DNA of 64,000 bases from Candidatus Woesearchaeota archaeon (GTDB lineage: Archaea; Nanobdellota; Nanobdellia; Woesearchaeales; GW2011-AR4). The notes under the pieces were generated by a model. That model searched no databases and was not told the DNA's origin. It saw only the letters and a program-made list of their open reading frames with translations. Each line of letters opens with the position of its first letter. The first letter of the stretch is position 1. This document shows, one piece after another, positions 27,380-36,864 of the stretch. The stretch is taken from NCBI GenBank assembly GCA_016185755.1, contig JACPMX010000011.1, positions 1 to 64,000 of the forward strand. Reading direction: 5' to 3'. The translations under genes were made by a program, and so were the position numbers.

Positions 27380-29683
27380 ATGGCACTGTTCGGAGAGACC
27401 AAAAAGCCCTTCAGCTATGACATCCTGAGGGAAGGCGAGGAAACAATATTGATGATAGATTTAGAGCAATATCCCCATATCCCTTCCATTGAAGACGATC
27501 CAGTGTGCATGTCAAGGACTGTTGACATTCTTTCTGAGGCAAGCGGCATAACGAAAATCGTGTATGTCCAGAAAAGAAACTATGAGTATGACTACAACCA
27601 GACCCTCATGGTGCAGGAGATAGCGAAGCTGTACTCGCAACTGACAAAGAAAAGGGATTTGATAGGGTATGCGAGCCTTCTTGCAGACCCCCAGTGCACG
27701 AGGTGGGCTGCGCAGTGGTATTCAGGCATACAAAACATAACGGCAGACATGCTGAAAAGGGACCCGATCGGAGCCTATGTTGAATTAAAAAGGAATGTGC
27801 GGGATGAAAGGATAAAGATTGACCGGACAATAGACCAGGCCTACATAAAATGCGCCCAAAAATACATTGCCGTCCTGCAGTATCTCATGGGAATGATGGA
27901 GAAAACAAAGCTGATAGATTCCGCAAAGCAGTACTTATCAGGATATAAGGCAAACGACCGCTCTGCCTACAGGAGGATTTTCTCGCCTGACATCAGGCCG
28001 GACTTCATGTTCACAAAGCTGATGGCGGCTTACCCTCCGGAAGGTGAGGAGATAGACAGCTATGAAATAGGCAAGAATACAGAAGTTACTATTTTTGAGC
28101 TGCCGGACAATGTGCAGTACTTGTACCATCTGATACCTCCTGAATTCAAGCTGAGCGAGGAAAAGTACGAGATCCTTGACACTGCAAGGAAGATAATGTC
28201 GGAGCACAAGCCCACAAGGCAGGAATTTGTCGATCCTGAAAGGATGAGGCAGGTTTTCTACAATATCGGCTCTGATCTGATTGAGGAGCTTGTTAATTAC
28301 AGGAATTTAAAGATTACATCTGCCGAGATAGACGAAATGACAAAAATTTTAGTGAGGTACACGGTTGGCTTTGGGCTGATAGAAGTGCTTTTGCAGGATG
28401 AAAAGATACAGGACATAACAATAAACTCCCCGATGGGTGAAACGCCGATGTTCATTGTGCACCAGGATTATGCCGACTGCAGGACCAACATCGTCCCTAC
28501 AACTCCAGAAGCTGATTCATGGGCATCAAAGCTGAGGCTGATATCGGGAAGGCCGCTGGATGAAGCAAACCCGATTCTTGACACAGAATTGACCATTCCA
28601 GGAGCAAATTCAAGGATTGCAGTCGTTTCCCCCCCACTTAATCCAACTGGATTGGCATTTGCTTTCAGAAGGCATCGTGACAAGCCATGGACATTGCCTT
28701 TGTTCATACAGAACAAGATGATGAACCCATTGTCAGCCGGCATAATGAGTTTTTTGATTGACGGCTCAAGGTCACTCCTGATAGCAGGTACAAGGAGCGC
28801 AGGAAAGACAAGCCTTCTTGGCGCTGTTCTTGTTGAGCTTATGAGGAAATACAGGGTGATAACCATAGAGGACACTTTGGAGCTGCCGACAAACTCTCTA
28901 AGAAAACTGGGGTACAACATCCAGTCAATGAAAGTGGCTGCTGCACTGTCAAAAGGCTCAAGCGAAGTGCCTGCTGATGAAGGCATAAGGACAACATTGA
29001 GGATGGGAGATTCAGCTTTGATAATCGGCGAGATAAGAAGCAAGGAAGCGCTTGCATTGTACGAGGCAATGAGGATTGGGGCATTGGCAAATGTCGTGGC
29101 CGGAACAATCCACGGAGATTCGCCATATGGAGTGTTTGACAGGGTTGTCAATGATTTGGGAGTGCCGAAGACAAGCTTCAAGGCAACCGATGTTGTTGTC
29201 GTCGCAAATCCTGTGAGGAGCGCAGACGGCCTGCACAGGTGGAGAAGGATAACCCAGATAACAGAGGTAAGGAAGCAGTGGGAGCAGGACCCATTGGCGG
29301 AAAAGGGATTTGTCGACCTGATGAAATACAGCTCGAAAAAAGACGAGCTTGAGGCAAGCGAGGAGCTGATAAACGGGGATTCCGAGATTTTGAAGGCCAT
29401 TGCAGGCAATGTCAAGGAATGGGCGGGCAACTGGGATGATGTGTGGGAAAACATAATGCTGAGGGCCAACATAAAGCAGTCGCTTGTCGAGTTTGCGAAC
29501 AAGACAAGCAATCTTGGACTGCTGGAAGCCGATTTTGTGATACAGAGCAATGACCAGTTCCACAAGATATCAGAGCGGATAAGGGAAGAAATCGGGACTT
29601 TGGACTCAAAGAGGATATTTTTCGACGGGAACGAATGGCTGAAAAGGCATGTCAAGAAGATGGACTTCCAAAGAGGCATGTGA
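27380..29683 (+). CDS. Type II/IV secretion system ATPase (VirB11/TadA/ArlI-like)
   Basis: LIAGTRSAGKTSLLGAVL, RVITIEDTLELPT, ALIIGEIRSKEA, GTIHGDSPYGVFDRVVND. Confidence 0.93.
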   Translation: MALFGETKKPFSYDILREGEETILMIDLEQYPHIPSIEDDPVCMSRTVDILSEASGITKIVYVQKRNYEYDYNQTLMVQEIAKLYSQLTKKRDLIGYASLLADPQCTRWAAQWYSGIQNITADMLKRDPIGAYVELKRNVRDERIKIDRTIDQAYIKCAQKYIAVLQYLMGMMEKTKLIDSAKQYLSGYKANDRSAYRRIFSPDIRPDFMFTKLMAAYPPEGEEIDSYEIGKNTEVTIFELPDNVQYLYHLIPPEFKLSEEKYEILDTARKIMSEHKPTRQEFVDPERMRQVFYNIGSDLIEELVNYRNLKITSAEIDEMTKILVRYTVGFGLIEVLLQDEKIQDITINSPMGETPMFIVHQDYADCRTNIVPTTPEADSWASKLRLISGRPLDEANPILDTELTIPGANSRIAVVSPPLNPTGLAFAFRRHRDKPWTLPLFIQNKMMNPLSAGIMSFLIDGSRSLLIAGTRSAGKTSLLGAVLVELMRKYRVITIEDTLELPTNSLRKLGYNIQSMKVAAALSKGSSEVPADEGIRTTLRMGDSALIIGEIRSKEALALYEAMRIGALANVVAGTIHGDSPYGVFDRVVNDLGVPKTSFKATDVVVVANPVRSADGLHRWRRITQITEVRKQWEQDPLAEKGFVDLMKYSSKKDELEASEELINGDSEILKAIAGNVKEWAGNWDDVWENIMLRANIKQSLVEFANKTSNLGLLEADFVIQSNDQFHKISERIREEIGTLDSKRIFFDGNEWLKRHVKKMDFQRGM

Positions 29684-29825
29684 AGAAGATGGATTTCCAC
29701 AGCAAGCTATAGAATTTGGTTTGAATTGACAAAATAGAATATCTTATGAGCGAAGCGAACGGATTAAACTAGGTTAAGATTATATAAAAATTCCAAAAAA
29801 GAGGTGAAAGAGTTATTCTGGTGAT

Positions 29826-32012
29826 ATGCCGTCTGAGATAGACAAGCAAAAGCTGCTGTCATTGATGGAGATTTACAAGAAGCACCTGGAGAAGGAGCTG
29901 GGGGCGAAGCTTGAAAGCCATCCAGAGCAGCCGACAACAAAGGAGTACCAGGAATTCAAGGCGGAATTCCTCCCGAAGCACATGAGCCTGTACGAGAAGC
30001 TCTGCAATTTCAGCGAAAAATTATTGAAAATAAAGCCGGATGCAAAGAAAGCAGCAGAGCTGCAGGAGGCAATTGACATAACACACCTTAACATAACCCC
30101 TGCAGGCGCATTGTCATTTTCATTCCTTATACCCCTGATAGCTGCCTTATTCGGCTCCCTGTTCGCATTCCTGGTTTTTCAGTCAAACTTTTTTGTTTTG
30201 CTGTTTGTAATCGGTGCTGCAAGCATGATAAAGCCGCTTGGAAAGGCCCCCATTTTCATCGCAAACAACTGGCGCCTTAAGGCAAGCAACCAGATGGTGC
30301 TGTCCATCTTCTACACTGTAACCTACATGAGGCACACATCAAATCTTGAAAAAGCGATCGAGTTTGCAAGCCAGCATCTTGCCCCTCCGCTGTCTTTGGA
30401 CCTGAAAAAAGTGCTTTGGGATGTCGAGACTGAAAAATACTCTTCTGTAAAGGAATCTCTGGACATTTACCTTGAGACATGGAAAAAATGGAACCTTGAG
30501 TTTATAGAGGCATTCCACCTTATCGAAAGCTCGCTGTACGAGGGAGAGGAGTCACGAAGGCTGAATGCGCTCGACAAAAGCCTCGATGTAATACTTGACG
30601 AGACATACGAGAAGATGCTGCATTATGCCCATAATCTGCAAAATCCCATCACGATGCTGCACATGCTCGGGATCATACTCCCGATTCTTGGATTGGTTAT
30701 CTTGCCGCTGGTTGTAAGCTTCATGGAAGGAGTGAAATGGTACCATCTTGCTGTCATCTACAATGTCATATTGACTGTTGTCGTTTACTATCTTGGAAAA
30801 AACATTTTGTCGAGAAGGCCGACAGGCTATGGCGATACGGACATTGCAGAGGAAAACCCGGAGCTTAAAAAATACAGGAATGTCATTGTCAAAATCGGAA
30901 GCCAGGAGCTTCAAATAACCCCGATGGTTTTCAGCATTTTCATCGGTGCAGCGCTGTTTTTGATAGGCTTAAGCCCGCTGGTTTTTCATGCAGTCGGAAT
31001 TCCGGATTTCGGGTTTGGGGGGGAGGACTTGACCTCAAGCTGCGGGCAGCGATACTGCTTTTTGGAGTACAGGAACAGCGCAACTACAGGGGAGGAGATA
31101 GGCCCGTACGGATTGGGTGCTGCAATTGCAAGCCTCTTCATTCCGCTCAGCTTCGGGATCGCAATCGGGCTTTATTATCGGTTGAAATCCAAGAATGTTA
31201 TAAAAATAAGGGATAAGGCAAAGCAGCTTGAGATGGAATTTGCCAATGCGCTGTTCCAGCTGGGAAACAGGCTGGGGGACAACCTGCCTGTTGAAATTGC
31301 TGTCGGCAAAGTTGCCGATGTAATGGAAGGAACTGTTTCTGGAAGCTTTTTTCAGCTGGTCAGCCTGAACATAAGAAGGCTTGGAATGAGCATTGACAGG
31401 GCAATTTTCGACCCAATGCACGGGGCTTTGGCTTCATTTCCAAGCAATTTGATTGAAAGCTCGATGAAAGTTTTGACGCAGGCAATAAAGAAAGGTCCTC
31501 TCATTGCGGCGCAGGCACTGACAAATGTCGCAAGGTACATCAAGGAAATCCATAAAGTGAATGAAAGGCTTAAGGACCTGATGGCTGACATCATAGCCTC
31601 GATGAGGTCGCAAATCAAGTTCCTGACACCGGCAATTGCAGGGGTTGTTATCGGAATAACTTCGATGATAACTGCCATTCTGGGAAAGCTGAGCGGGCAG
31701 CTGCAGCAGGTCACATCATCTGTTGGAGGAACGGATGCGGCAGCTCCAACAGGAATTCTAGGCATTTTCGGCGACGGGGTGCCGACTTATTATTTCCAGC
31801 TCATTGTGGGGGTTTACGTGGTGCAGATCACATTCATTTTGACAGTCATTGCAAACGGGGTTGAGAACGGAAGCGACAAGCTGAATGAGAGGTACCAGCT
31901 CGGGAACAACCTGATAAGAAGCACTATACTCTATGTTTTCATATCCGGGGCTGTGATGCTGCTGTTCAACATAATTGCAGGAAGGATTTTGACTGCGACA
32001 TTGACTGCTTAG
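29826..32012 (+). CDS. Secretion system membrane platform protein (TadC/ArlJ-like)
   Basis: Two T2SF-like repeats with multiple TMs, follows ATPase. Confidence 0.88.
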   Translation: MPSEIDKQKLLSLMEIYKKHLEKELGAKLESHPEQPTTKEYQEFKAEFLPKHMSLYEKLCNFSEKLLKIKPDAKKAAELQEAIDITHLNITPAGALSFSFLIPLIAALFGSLFAFLVFQSNFFVLLFVIGAASMIKPLGKAPIFIANNWRLKASNQMVLSIFYTVTYMRHTSNLEKAIEFASQHLAPPLSLDLKKVLWDVETEKYSSVKESLDIYLETWKKWNLEFIEAFHLIESSLYEGEESRRLNALDKSLDVILDETYEKMLHYAHNLQNPITMLHMLGIILPILGLVILPLVVSFMEGVKWYHLAVIYNVILTVVVYYLGKNILSRRPTGYGDTDIAEENPELKKYRNVIVKIGSQELQITPMVFSIFIGAALFLIGLSPLVFHAVGIPDFGFGGEDLTSSCGQRYCFLEYRNSATTGEEIGPYGLGAAIASLFIPLSFGIAIGLYYRLKSKNVIKIRDKAKQLEMEFANALFQLGNRLGDNLPVEIAVGKVADVMEGTVSGSFFQLVSLNIRRLGMSIDRAIFDPMHGALASFPSNLIESSMKVLTQAIKKGPLIAAQALTNVARYIKEIHKVNERLKDLMADIIASMRSQIKFLTPAIAGVVIGITSMITAILGKLSGQLQQVTSSVGGTDAAAPTGILGIFGDGVPTYYFQLIVGVYVVQITFILTVIANGVENGSDKLNERYQLGNNLIRSTILYVFISGAVMLLFNIIAGRILTATLTA

Positions 32013-32019
32013 AAAAAAA

Positions 32020-32167
32020 TGGGGCGTATGGAATTTGAATCCATGATTGTGGAAGGGCACTAACGTGAACCTTTCACCACGGTCTTCAGCCGTCTAAGCC
32101 AGCTTTAAAAGCTGTGTGCTCTCCATAGCCGAAGACTAGCTTCCTTCTCAGGCTGAGCTAACGCCCC
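32020..32167 (-). tRNA. tRNA-Phe(GAA) with three introns: D-loop (approx. 25 nt), anticodon 5' stem (22 nt, approx. 32092-32113), variable loop (approx. 28 nt)
   Basis: GGGGCGT/ACGCCCC acceptor, D-stem GCTC/GAGC, CAC+GG/CCGTG anticodon stem around CTGAAGA, ATGGA-TTCAAAT-TCCAT T-arm; removal leaves a 73-nt cloverleaf. Confidence 0.83.
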
Positions 32168-32259
32168 ATGCAAAATTCAAGAACAAGATAATAATTTAAA
32201 AGGCTTTCGATTGCGCCAGCATATACGAAGTCATGAACGAAGTGAGTATACTTTCGAAT

Positions 32260-32670
32260 TCAAATCTCTTCGTCATCAGCGTCTTCAATGTCTTCTTCCT
32301 CGACATTAAGGCCCTCGCCGTCGCTTTCACTTTCTTTTGGGATGTTGCTGTATATCTTTGACGGCTCGCCTGAATCATCAGCCTTTCCGACAACCTCAAG
32401 CTTCCCCATCCTTCCGGTTGTGAGCTGCATCTCCCCCTGCCATTCATTAACATAGCCGTTTGTAATATGAATCTTGTCGCCAGCCTTCACCTTGTCAATG
32501 TCCTCGTTCCATAATGTAAGCTTGATGTCGCCTGTCTCGTCCTTCGCTATCGCGGTTGAAACCCTTCCAGCCTTGCCAAATTTCTGGAATTCTCTAGGGA
32601 CACCTATGTCAACAACATCTACAATGACGTCAACATTGCCCTGCTTCGGCTTAAGGTCTTTTATCTGCAT
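32260..32670 (-). CDS. OB-fold single-stranded nucleic-acid-binding protein with acidic tail
   Basis: RVSTAIAKDETGDIKLTLWNEDIDKVKAGDKIHITNGYVNEWQGEMQLTTG. Confidence 0.85.
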   Translation of the reverse strand: MQIKDLKPKQGNVDVIVDVVDIGVPREFQKFGKAGRVSTAIAKDETGDIKLTLWNEDIDKVKAGDKIHITNGYVNEWQGEMQLTTGRMGKLEVVGKADDSGEPSKIYSNIPKESESDGEGLNVEEEDIEDADDEEI

Positions 32671-32750
32671 TTTACTCAGAATTATGACTGATTATATATA
32701 AATTTATTGATGATTTGACCCTTAAATCAAAATCTTTAAATAATGAGGTT

Positions 32751-32833
32751 GCATACTTGTGTCCAAGCGCATGCTCGCAATAAAGTTTTTTGCAGAGAGT
32801 GTGCGTGGAATGCAAATTCTACGCTAAGGTATA
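32751..32833 (+). ncRNA. Candidate structured ncRNA upstream of rtcB
   Basis: ATACTT(32753-58)/AAGGTAT(32826-32) outer stem, imperfect hairpin GCGCATGCTCGCAA...TTGCAGAGAGTGTGC, and GCGTGGAA-TGCAAA-TTCTACGC hairpin; CTTTAAATAAT upstream. Confidence 0.35.
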
Positions 32834-32947
32834 GATTATATCTTATTTAGGAAAGATAATCAACTAATAAAAACTTTTAAAAAATACAGAGCAATTTTTA
32901 ACTTCCAACTAAATAAAAGTAAACCGCCCATAAAGAAAAACAATCAA

Positions 32948-34423
32948 ATGGAACGCAGCCTGGAAAAGCCAAAGGATAAGGATCTGAAGCAAGTAGACAA
33001 GACTGTTTGGGAGATTCCAACTTCTTATAAAAAAGGTATGCTGGTTCCTGCAAGGATTTACGCCACAAAAAAACTCTTGGATGAAATGGATGCAGGCGTA
33101 TTTAACCAGGTTACAAATGTTGCGTGCTTGCCAGGAATACAGAAATATGCATTCTGCATGCCGGATGGGCATTGGGGGTACGGCTTTCCAATTGGAGGAG
33201 TTGCTGCTTTTGATGCAGAAACAGGAGTAATTTCACCCGGTGGAATCGGCTTTGACATAAACTGCGGAATGAGATTGGTTACAACTAATCTCACTTTCAA
33301 GGAAGTGCAGCCCAAACTAAAAGAATTAGTTGATTCGCTGTTCAAAACAGTACCTTCAGGAGTTGGCTCGAGAGGATTTGTCAATGCAAGCAAATCACAG
33401 TTCAAGGAAATAATGTCTGACGGCTCAAAATGGTGCGTTGAAAATAATTATGGCTGGAAGGAAGATTTGGAAAGGACTGAAGGCCATGGAAAAATAGACT
33501 GGGCAGAGCCTGAAAAAGTGAGCCAAAAAGCTGTTGACAGGGGAATGAACCAACTGGGCACTTTGGGCTCGGGCAACCATTATCTTGAGATACAGATTGT
33601 AAGGGCTGAAAATATTTTTGACGAACAAATTGCAAAAAAGTTTGGCATTCATTCACCTGAGCAGATTGTTATAATGGTCCATTGCGGCTCAAGGGGATTC
33701 GGGCACCAGATTGGAACTGATTACCTGAGAGTTTTTGAAGGTGCGATGAAGAAATACGGCATTGAAGTTTATGACAGGGAACTGGCATGCGCGCCGTTCC
33801 AGAGCAATGAGGGCCAGGATTATTACAAGGCAATGGCATGCGCTGCAAACATGGCCTTTGCAAACCGTCAAGTGATTTTGCACAGGATAAGGGAAGGCTT
33901 CTCAAAAGTTTTCAGGACAGATGCTGAGAAACTTGACATGCACATGGTCTATGATGTTGCGCACAACATAGCAAAGCTGGAAGAGCATACTGTTGACGGA
34001 CACAGGAAAAAATTAATTGTCCATAGAAAAGGCTCGACAAGGGCATTTCCCCCACATCATCCGGAATTGGCAAATTTATACAAGGAAACAGGCCAGCCTG
34101 TGATCATAGGCGGCTCGATGGAAACCGGATCATTCTTGCTTGTGGGAACGCAGAAAGCAATGGATGACACATTTGGCAGCACTGCACATGGCTCGGGAAG
34201 GACAATGTCAAGGGCCGCCGCAAAGCACCAAGTCAGGGGAGAGCAGCTGCAAAAGGATATGGAAAAAAGAGGAATTTATGTCAAGGCAACTTCGATGCCC
34301 GGACTGGCAGAAGAGGCTGGGTTTGCTTACAAGAACATCAATGATGTTATTGAGGCTGTTTCACAAGCTGGGATATCTAAACCAGTGGTAGGACTAAAAC
34401 CCTGTGCCAATATCAAGGGCTGA
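32948..34423 (+). CDS. rtcB: RNA-splicing ligase RtcB
   Basis: YAFCMPDGHWGYGFPIGGVAAFD, GGIGFDINCGMRL, GTLGSGNHYLEIQ, VHCGSRGFGHQIG, STAHGSGRTMSR. Confidence 0.97.
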   Translation: MERSLEKPKDKDLKQVDKTVWEIPTSYKKGMLVPARIYATKKLLDEMDAGVFNQVTNVACLPGIQKYAFCMPDGHWGYGFPIGGVAAFDAETGVISPGGIGFDINCGMRLVTTNLTFKEVQPKLKELVDSLFKTVPSGVGSRGFVNASKSQFKEIMSDGSKWCVENNYGWKEDLERTEGHGKIDWAEPEKVSQKAVDRGMNQLGTLGSGNHYLEIQIVRAENIFDEQIAKKFGIHSPEQIVIMVHCGSRGFGHQIGTDYLRVFEGAMKKYGIEVYDRELACAPFQSNEGQDYYKAMACAANMAFANRQVILHRIREGFSKVFRTDAEKLDMHMVYDVAHNIAKLEEHTVDGHRKKLIVHRKGSTRAFPPHHPELANLYKETGQPVIIGGSMETGSFLLVGTQKAMDDTFGSTAHGSGRTMSRAAAKHQVRGEQLQKDMEKRGIYVKATSMPGLAEEAGFAYKNINDVIEAVSQAGISKPVVGLKPCANIKG

Positions 34424-35519
34424 TTGGACTTAAATCTGTTTTTGATTTAACTGCATCTTTAATTATAAATCTCAATTTTATAACTTCTTCTTCAATCTCG
34501 CACCAATGAACTATACCCTTATTATAAATCTTAAATATTAGGTCTCTCTTCATTATTTTTTCTGGATGTTTGATAGGTATATCTTTAAGTAATGATATTG
34601 CTTGACTCCTTTTTGTTTCTAGAATATAATAATCTTTATTATACTTGAATAATATACCATTATTAAAATATTTATGACCTTTACAATGGGATAAATGTAT
34701 TGAAGACTTGTAATCAAGATTGTTCAGTTTATCCTTAATACCTATCAACAAATTTAAATTCTGGCCAAAAAGTCTGATTCCATAAAAAATTCCACCATGC
34801 ATTCTTTTTAGCATAACGCTTCCATCAGAGTCTATAAAACCTGCTAAGAAGTAGAAGAAATTATTAGAATTTATCCAATCTGGTACTTTTCCATTCTTTG
34901 TGTCTAATAAGAAAGAAAAACTTTCTAAGTCTAAATGAGTCTGAAATCTAAACATGCCATTTAATTTGGTTTCTTTGTAGCTGCTTATTCCATATTTATT
35001 AAAAATATTGTATAATAATTTTACAAAAGTAAGATGAGTAGAATGAGTTATAAGCTTTAATGTATAGTTTGATTTTCTTACTGGAGTTAAATCACCCATA
35101 ACTAATCCATAAATATAAGCTTTTTCTTGGCTAGATAAATTAAATTTCTTCTTTTCTTTTATATAGCCTATGGCTAGTTGAGCTGATCTACTATCCATTA
35201 TACTTACTCCGTTTTCGACAAGAATCTTTCTTATAGTGCCTCTTGCAATTTTTGAATTCCTAGAAAGCTCTCTTATAGGGACTTTGTTGTTGTAATTTTC
35301 AAGCAGTTTTTGGATGTCAATATGCTTTCTTGTCCTTAAAATTACTCCTTCCACATCACTTCTTAACTTAACACCAATTTTTCTTAATCTTTTACCTATA
35401 CCATATGGACTGACTTTAAAGTTATATGCTCTATTCAAATATTCAGCAGTTTCCGTTAGCGAATTACCTCGCTTATAATATTCACAAGCAATTTTGACAA
35501 TCTGATTTGTTATTTGCAT
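34413..35519 (-). CDS. LAGLIDADG homing endonuclease-like protein with N-terminal HTH repeats
   Basis: EKAYIYGLVMGDLTPV and FLAGFIDSDGSV motifs; 3' end overlaps the rtcB stop. Confidence 0.83.
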   Translation of the reverse strand: MQITNQIVKIACEYYKRGNSLTETAEYLNRAYNFKVSPYGIGKRLRKIGVKLRSDVEGVILRTRKHIDIQKLLENYNNKVPIRELSRNSKIARGTIRKILVENGVSIMDSRSAQLAIGYIKEKKKFNLSSQEKAYIYGLVMGDLTPVRKSNYTLKLITHSTHLTFVKLLYNIFNKYGISSYKETKLNGMFRFQTHLDLESFSFLLDTKNGKVPDWINSNNFFYFLAGFIDSDGSVMLKRMHGGIFYGIRLFGQNLNLLIGIKDKLNNLDYKSSIHLSHCKGHKYFNNGILFKYNKDYYILETKRSQAISLLKDIPIKHPEKIMKRDLIFKIYNKGIVHWCEIEEEVIKLRFIIKDAVKSKTDLSPISP

Positions 35520-35714
35520 TTTAATCAACCTCCAAAGTTTTTTGTTTTCTCTAAAATTTTGGAATGAGGAAAAAGAGAATTTGAAGCGAAACTACTTAAT
35601 TGATTTTCGTGCTGTAAAGCAGAAAAGCATTATTTGGCAGTTTTGCGTGTTCTCTTTTTCAAGATTTAGTCAGAATTCAGCCTTTATATACTTTAGGCAG
35701 AGATGTCCAGTGGT
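35520..35714 (-). promoter_or_regulatory. Conserved promoter and structured 5' leader of LAGLIDADG element 2
   Basis: Reverse complement matches 2159-2348 in exact blocks. Confidence 0.72.
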
Positions 35715-35765
35715 TAGTGTCCTTGTTAGAGAAGATTTTTATATGTAATAACTAAAATTAGAAGT

Positions 35766-36545
35766 ATGTCTATTAAAGATATGTGGAAAAAACTAGATTA
35801 CTGGAAAAGGGGAGCTTTAATTGGGATAATATACAGCATAGTAACTTTAGGTTTAGTAGTTATACTAACCGCATTTATGCCTCTTTTTGTTGCTTGGATT
35901 GTGTTACTGGGATTTTTTACTGAACCTTGGAGCTCTCTTGTTCTGCATCTTTATTCATATCTCTTTAATGCTTCTTTGATAGAAGCTACTGAACAGGTTT
36001 TTGGAAGATATTGGCACTTCTACTTTCTTACTATAACATTACTAAACATGTTAGTTGGTGTGACTATTGGATTTGTCATAGATAAAAATAAACAAAAAAT
36101 CAAGAAAATACTTTCATCATTTATAGTAATATGGGTTTTGCTGGTTTTTGGAATCCCCATCACCGAATATCGGTTTGCAAAATCAGATTATGAAGCAAAT
36201 AGATTTCCATGCAATTATTTTGGAAAAACTGAGTACGAATTTGAGAAAATATCTTTTAGGATTTTTAAGCAGGAGTGTAAATTTGAAGATCAAGAAGTTT
36301 TATTTTTCTTTACTATGGAAGCTAAAAACAAAGCAGGTAATGTAATTCAATGGAGTCCCGAGAGAACATTTTTCGTGGATAGCAAGTCTATTTACAAGAA
36401 GTATGTTTGGGGCCAAGGATTTCATAAAACAGATTACAGCTACTTAATTGAACCAGAAAATTCAGTTACTGTTCATCTTTATACATTTTTTGAAAATCAA
36501 GACGGTAAATCTAATTTGTTGATTTATCAAGAAGGGTTAATCTAA
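35766..36545 (+). CDS. Hypothetical membrane protein
   Basis: Multiple predicted TMs; AT-rich. Confidence 0.55.
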   Translation: MSIKDMWKKLDYWKRGALIGIIYSIVTLGLVVILTAFMPLFVAWIVLLGFFTEPWSSLVLHLYSYLFNASLIEATEQVFGRYWHFYFLTITLLNMLVGVTIGFVIDKNKQKIKKILSSFIVIWVLLVFGIPITEYRFAKSDYEANRFPCNYFGKTEYEFEKISFRIFKQECKFEDQEVLFFFTMEAKNKAGNVIQWSPERTFFVDSKSIYKKYVWGQGFHKTDYSYLIEPENSVTVHLYTFFENQDGKSNLLIYQEGLI

Positions 36546-36632
36546 TAGTTAGTATTCAAAATAGTATGCTTTATAAATTAAAACCAATACCTTTATATAC
36601 TAATTAATATTACGAGATATCTATTGATATTA

Positions 36633-36863
36633 ATGGACTTATCCAGATACGATGTAATTATCAAAAGGCATGTCTTTGAGCGCGCCATGCAGCGGGGGAT
36701 GCATCCAGACTTGATTGAAGACACATTATTGAAAGGAAAAGTGGAGAGATTTGGAAAGCACGGAATAAAATTTGTCAGTAAAGGCTCAAAAAGAACCATA
36801 ATATGCGTTGGAGAGCTTGTTGGATACAAACTTAAGATAGTAACAATTGAGGAGGGAAATTAA
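36633..36863 (+). CDS. DUF4258/BrnT-like small protein (possible toxin)
   Basis: IKRHVFERAMQRGMHPDLIEDTLLKG...YKLKIVTIE. Confidence 0.6.
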   Translation: MDLSRYDVIIKRHVFERAMQRGMHPDLIEDTLLKGKVERFGKHGIKFVSKGSKRTIICVGELVGYKLKIVTIEEGN

Positions 36864-36864
36864 A

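Noticed and set aside
28468-29700. 410-aa minus-strand ORF
   Set aside because: Antisense shadow of the secretion ATPase gene; no recognisable protein features.
32098-32116. tRNA-Lys(TTT) reading of the minus-strand tRNA from CAGCTTTTAAAGCTG
   Set aside because: No matching anticodon-stem 3' half; the CTGAAGA arm with CAC+GG/CCGTG gives a fully paired tRNA-Phe and makes this palindrome intronic.
35696-35740. tRNA-like D-arm (GATGTCCAGTGGTTAGTGTCC) next to element 2
   Set aside because: No anticodon or T-arm and no acceptor pairing; it is part of the shared element boundary.
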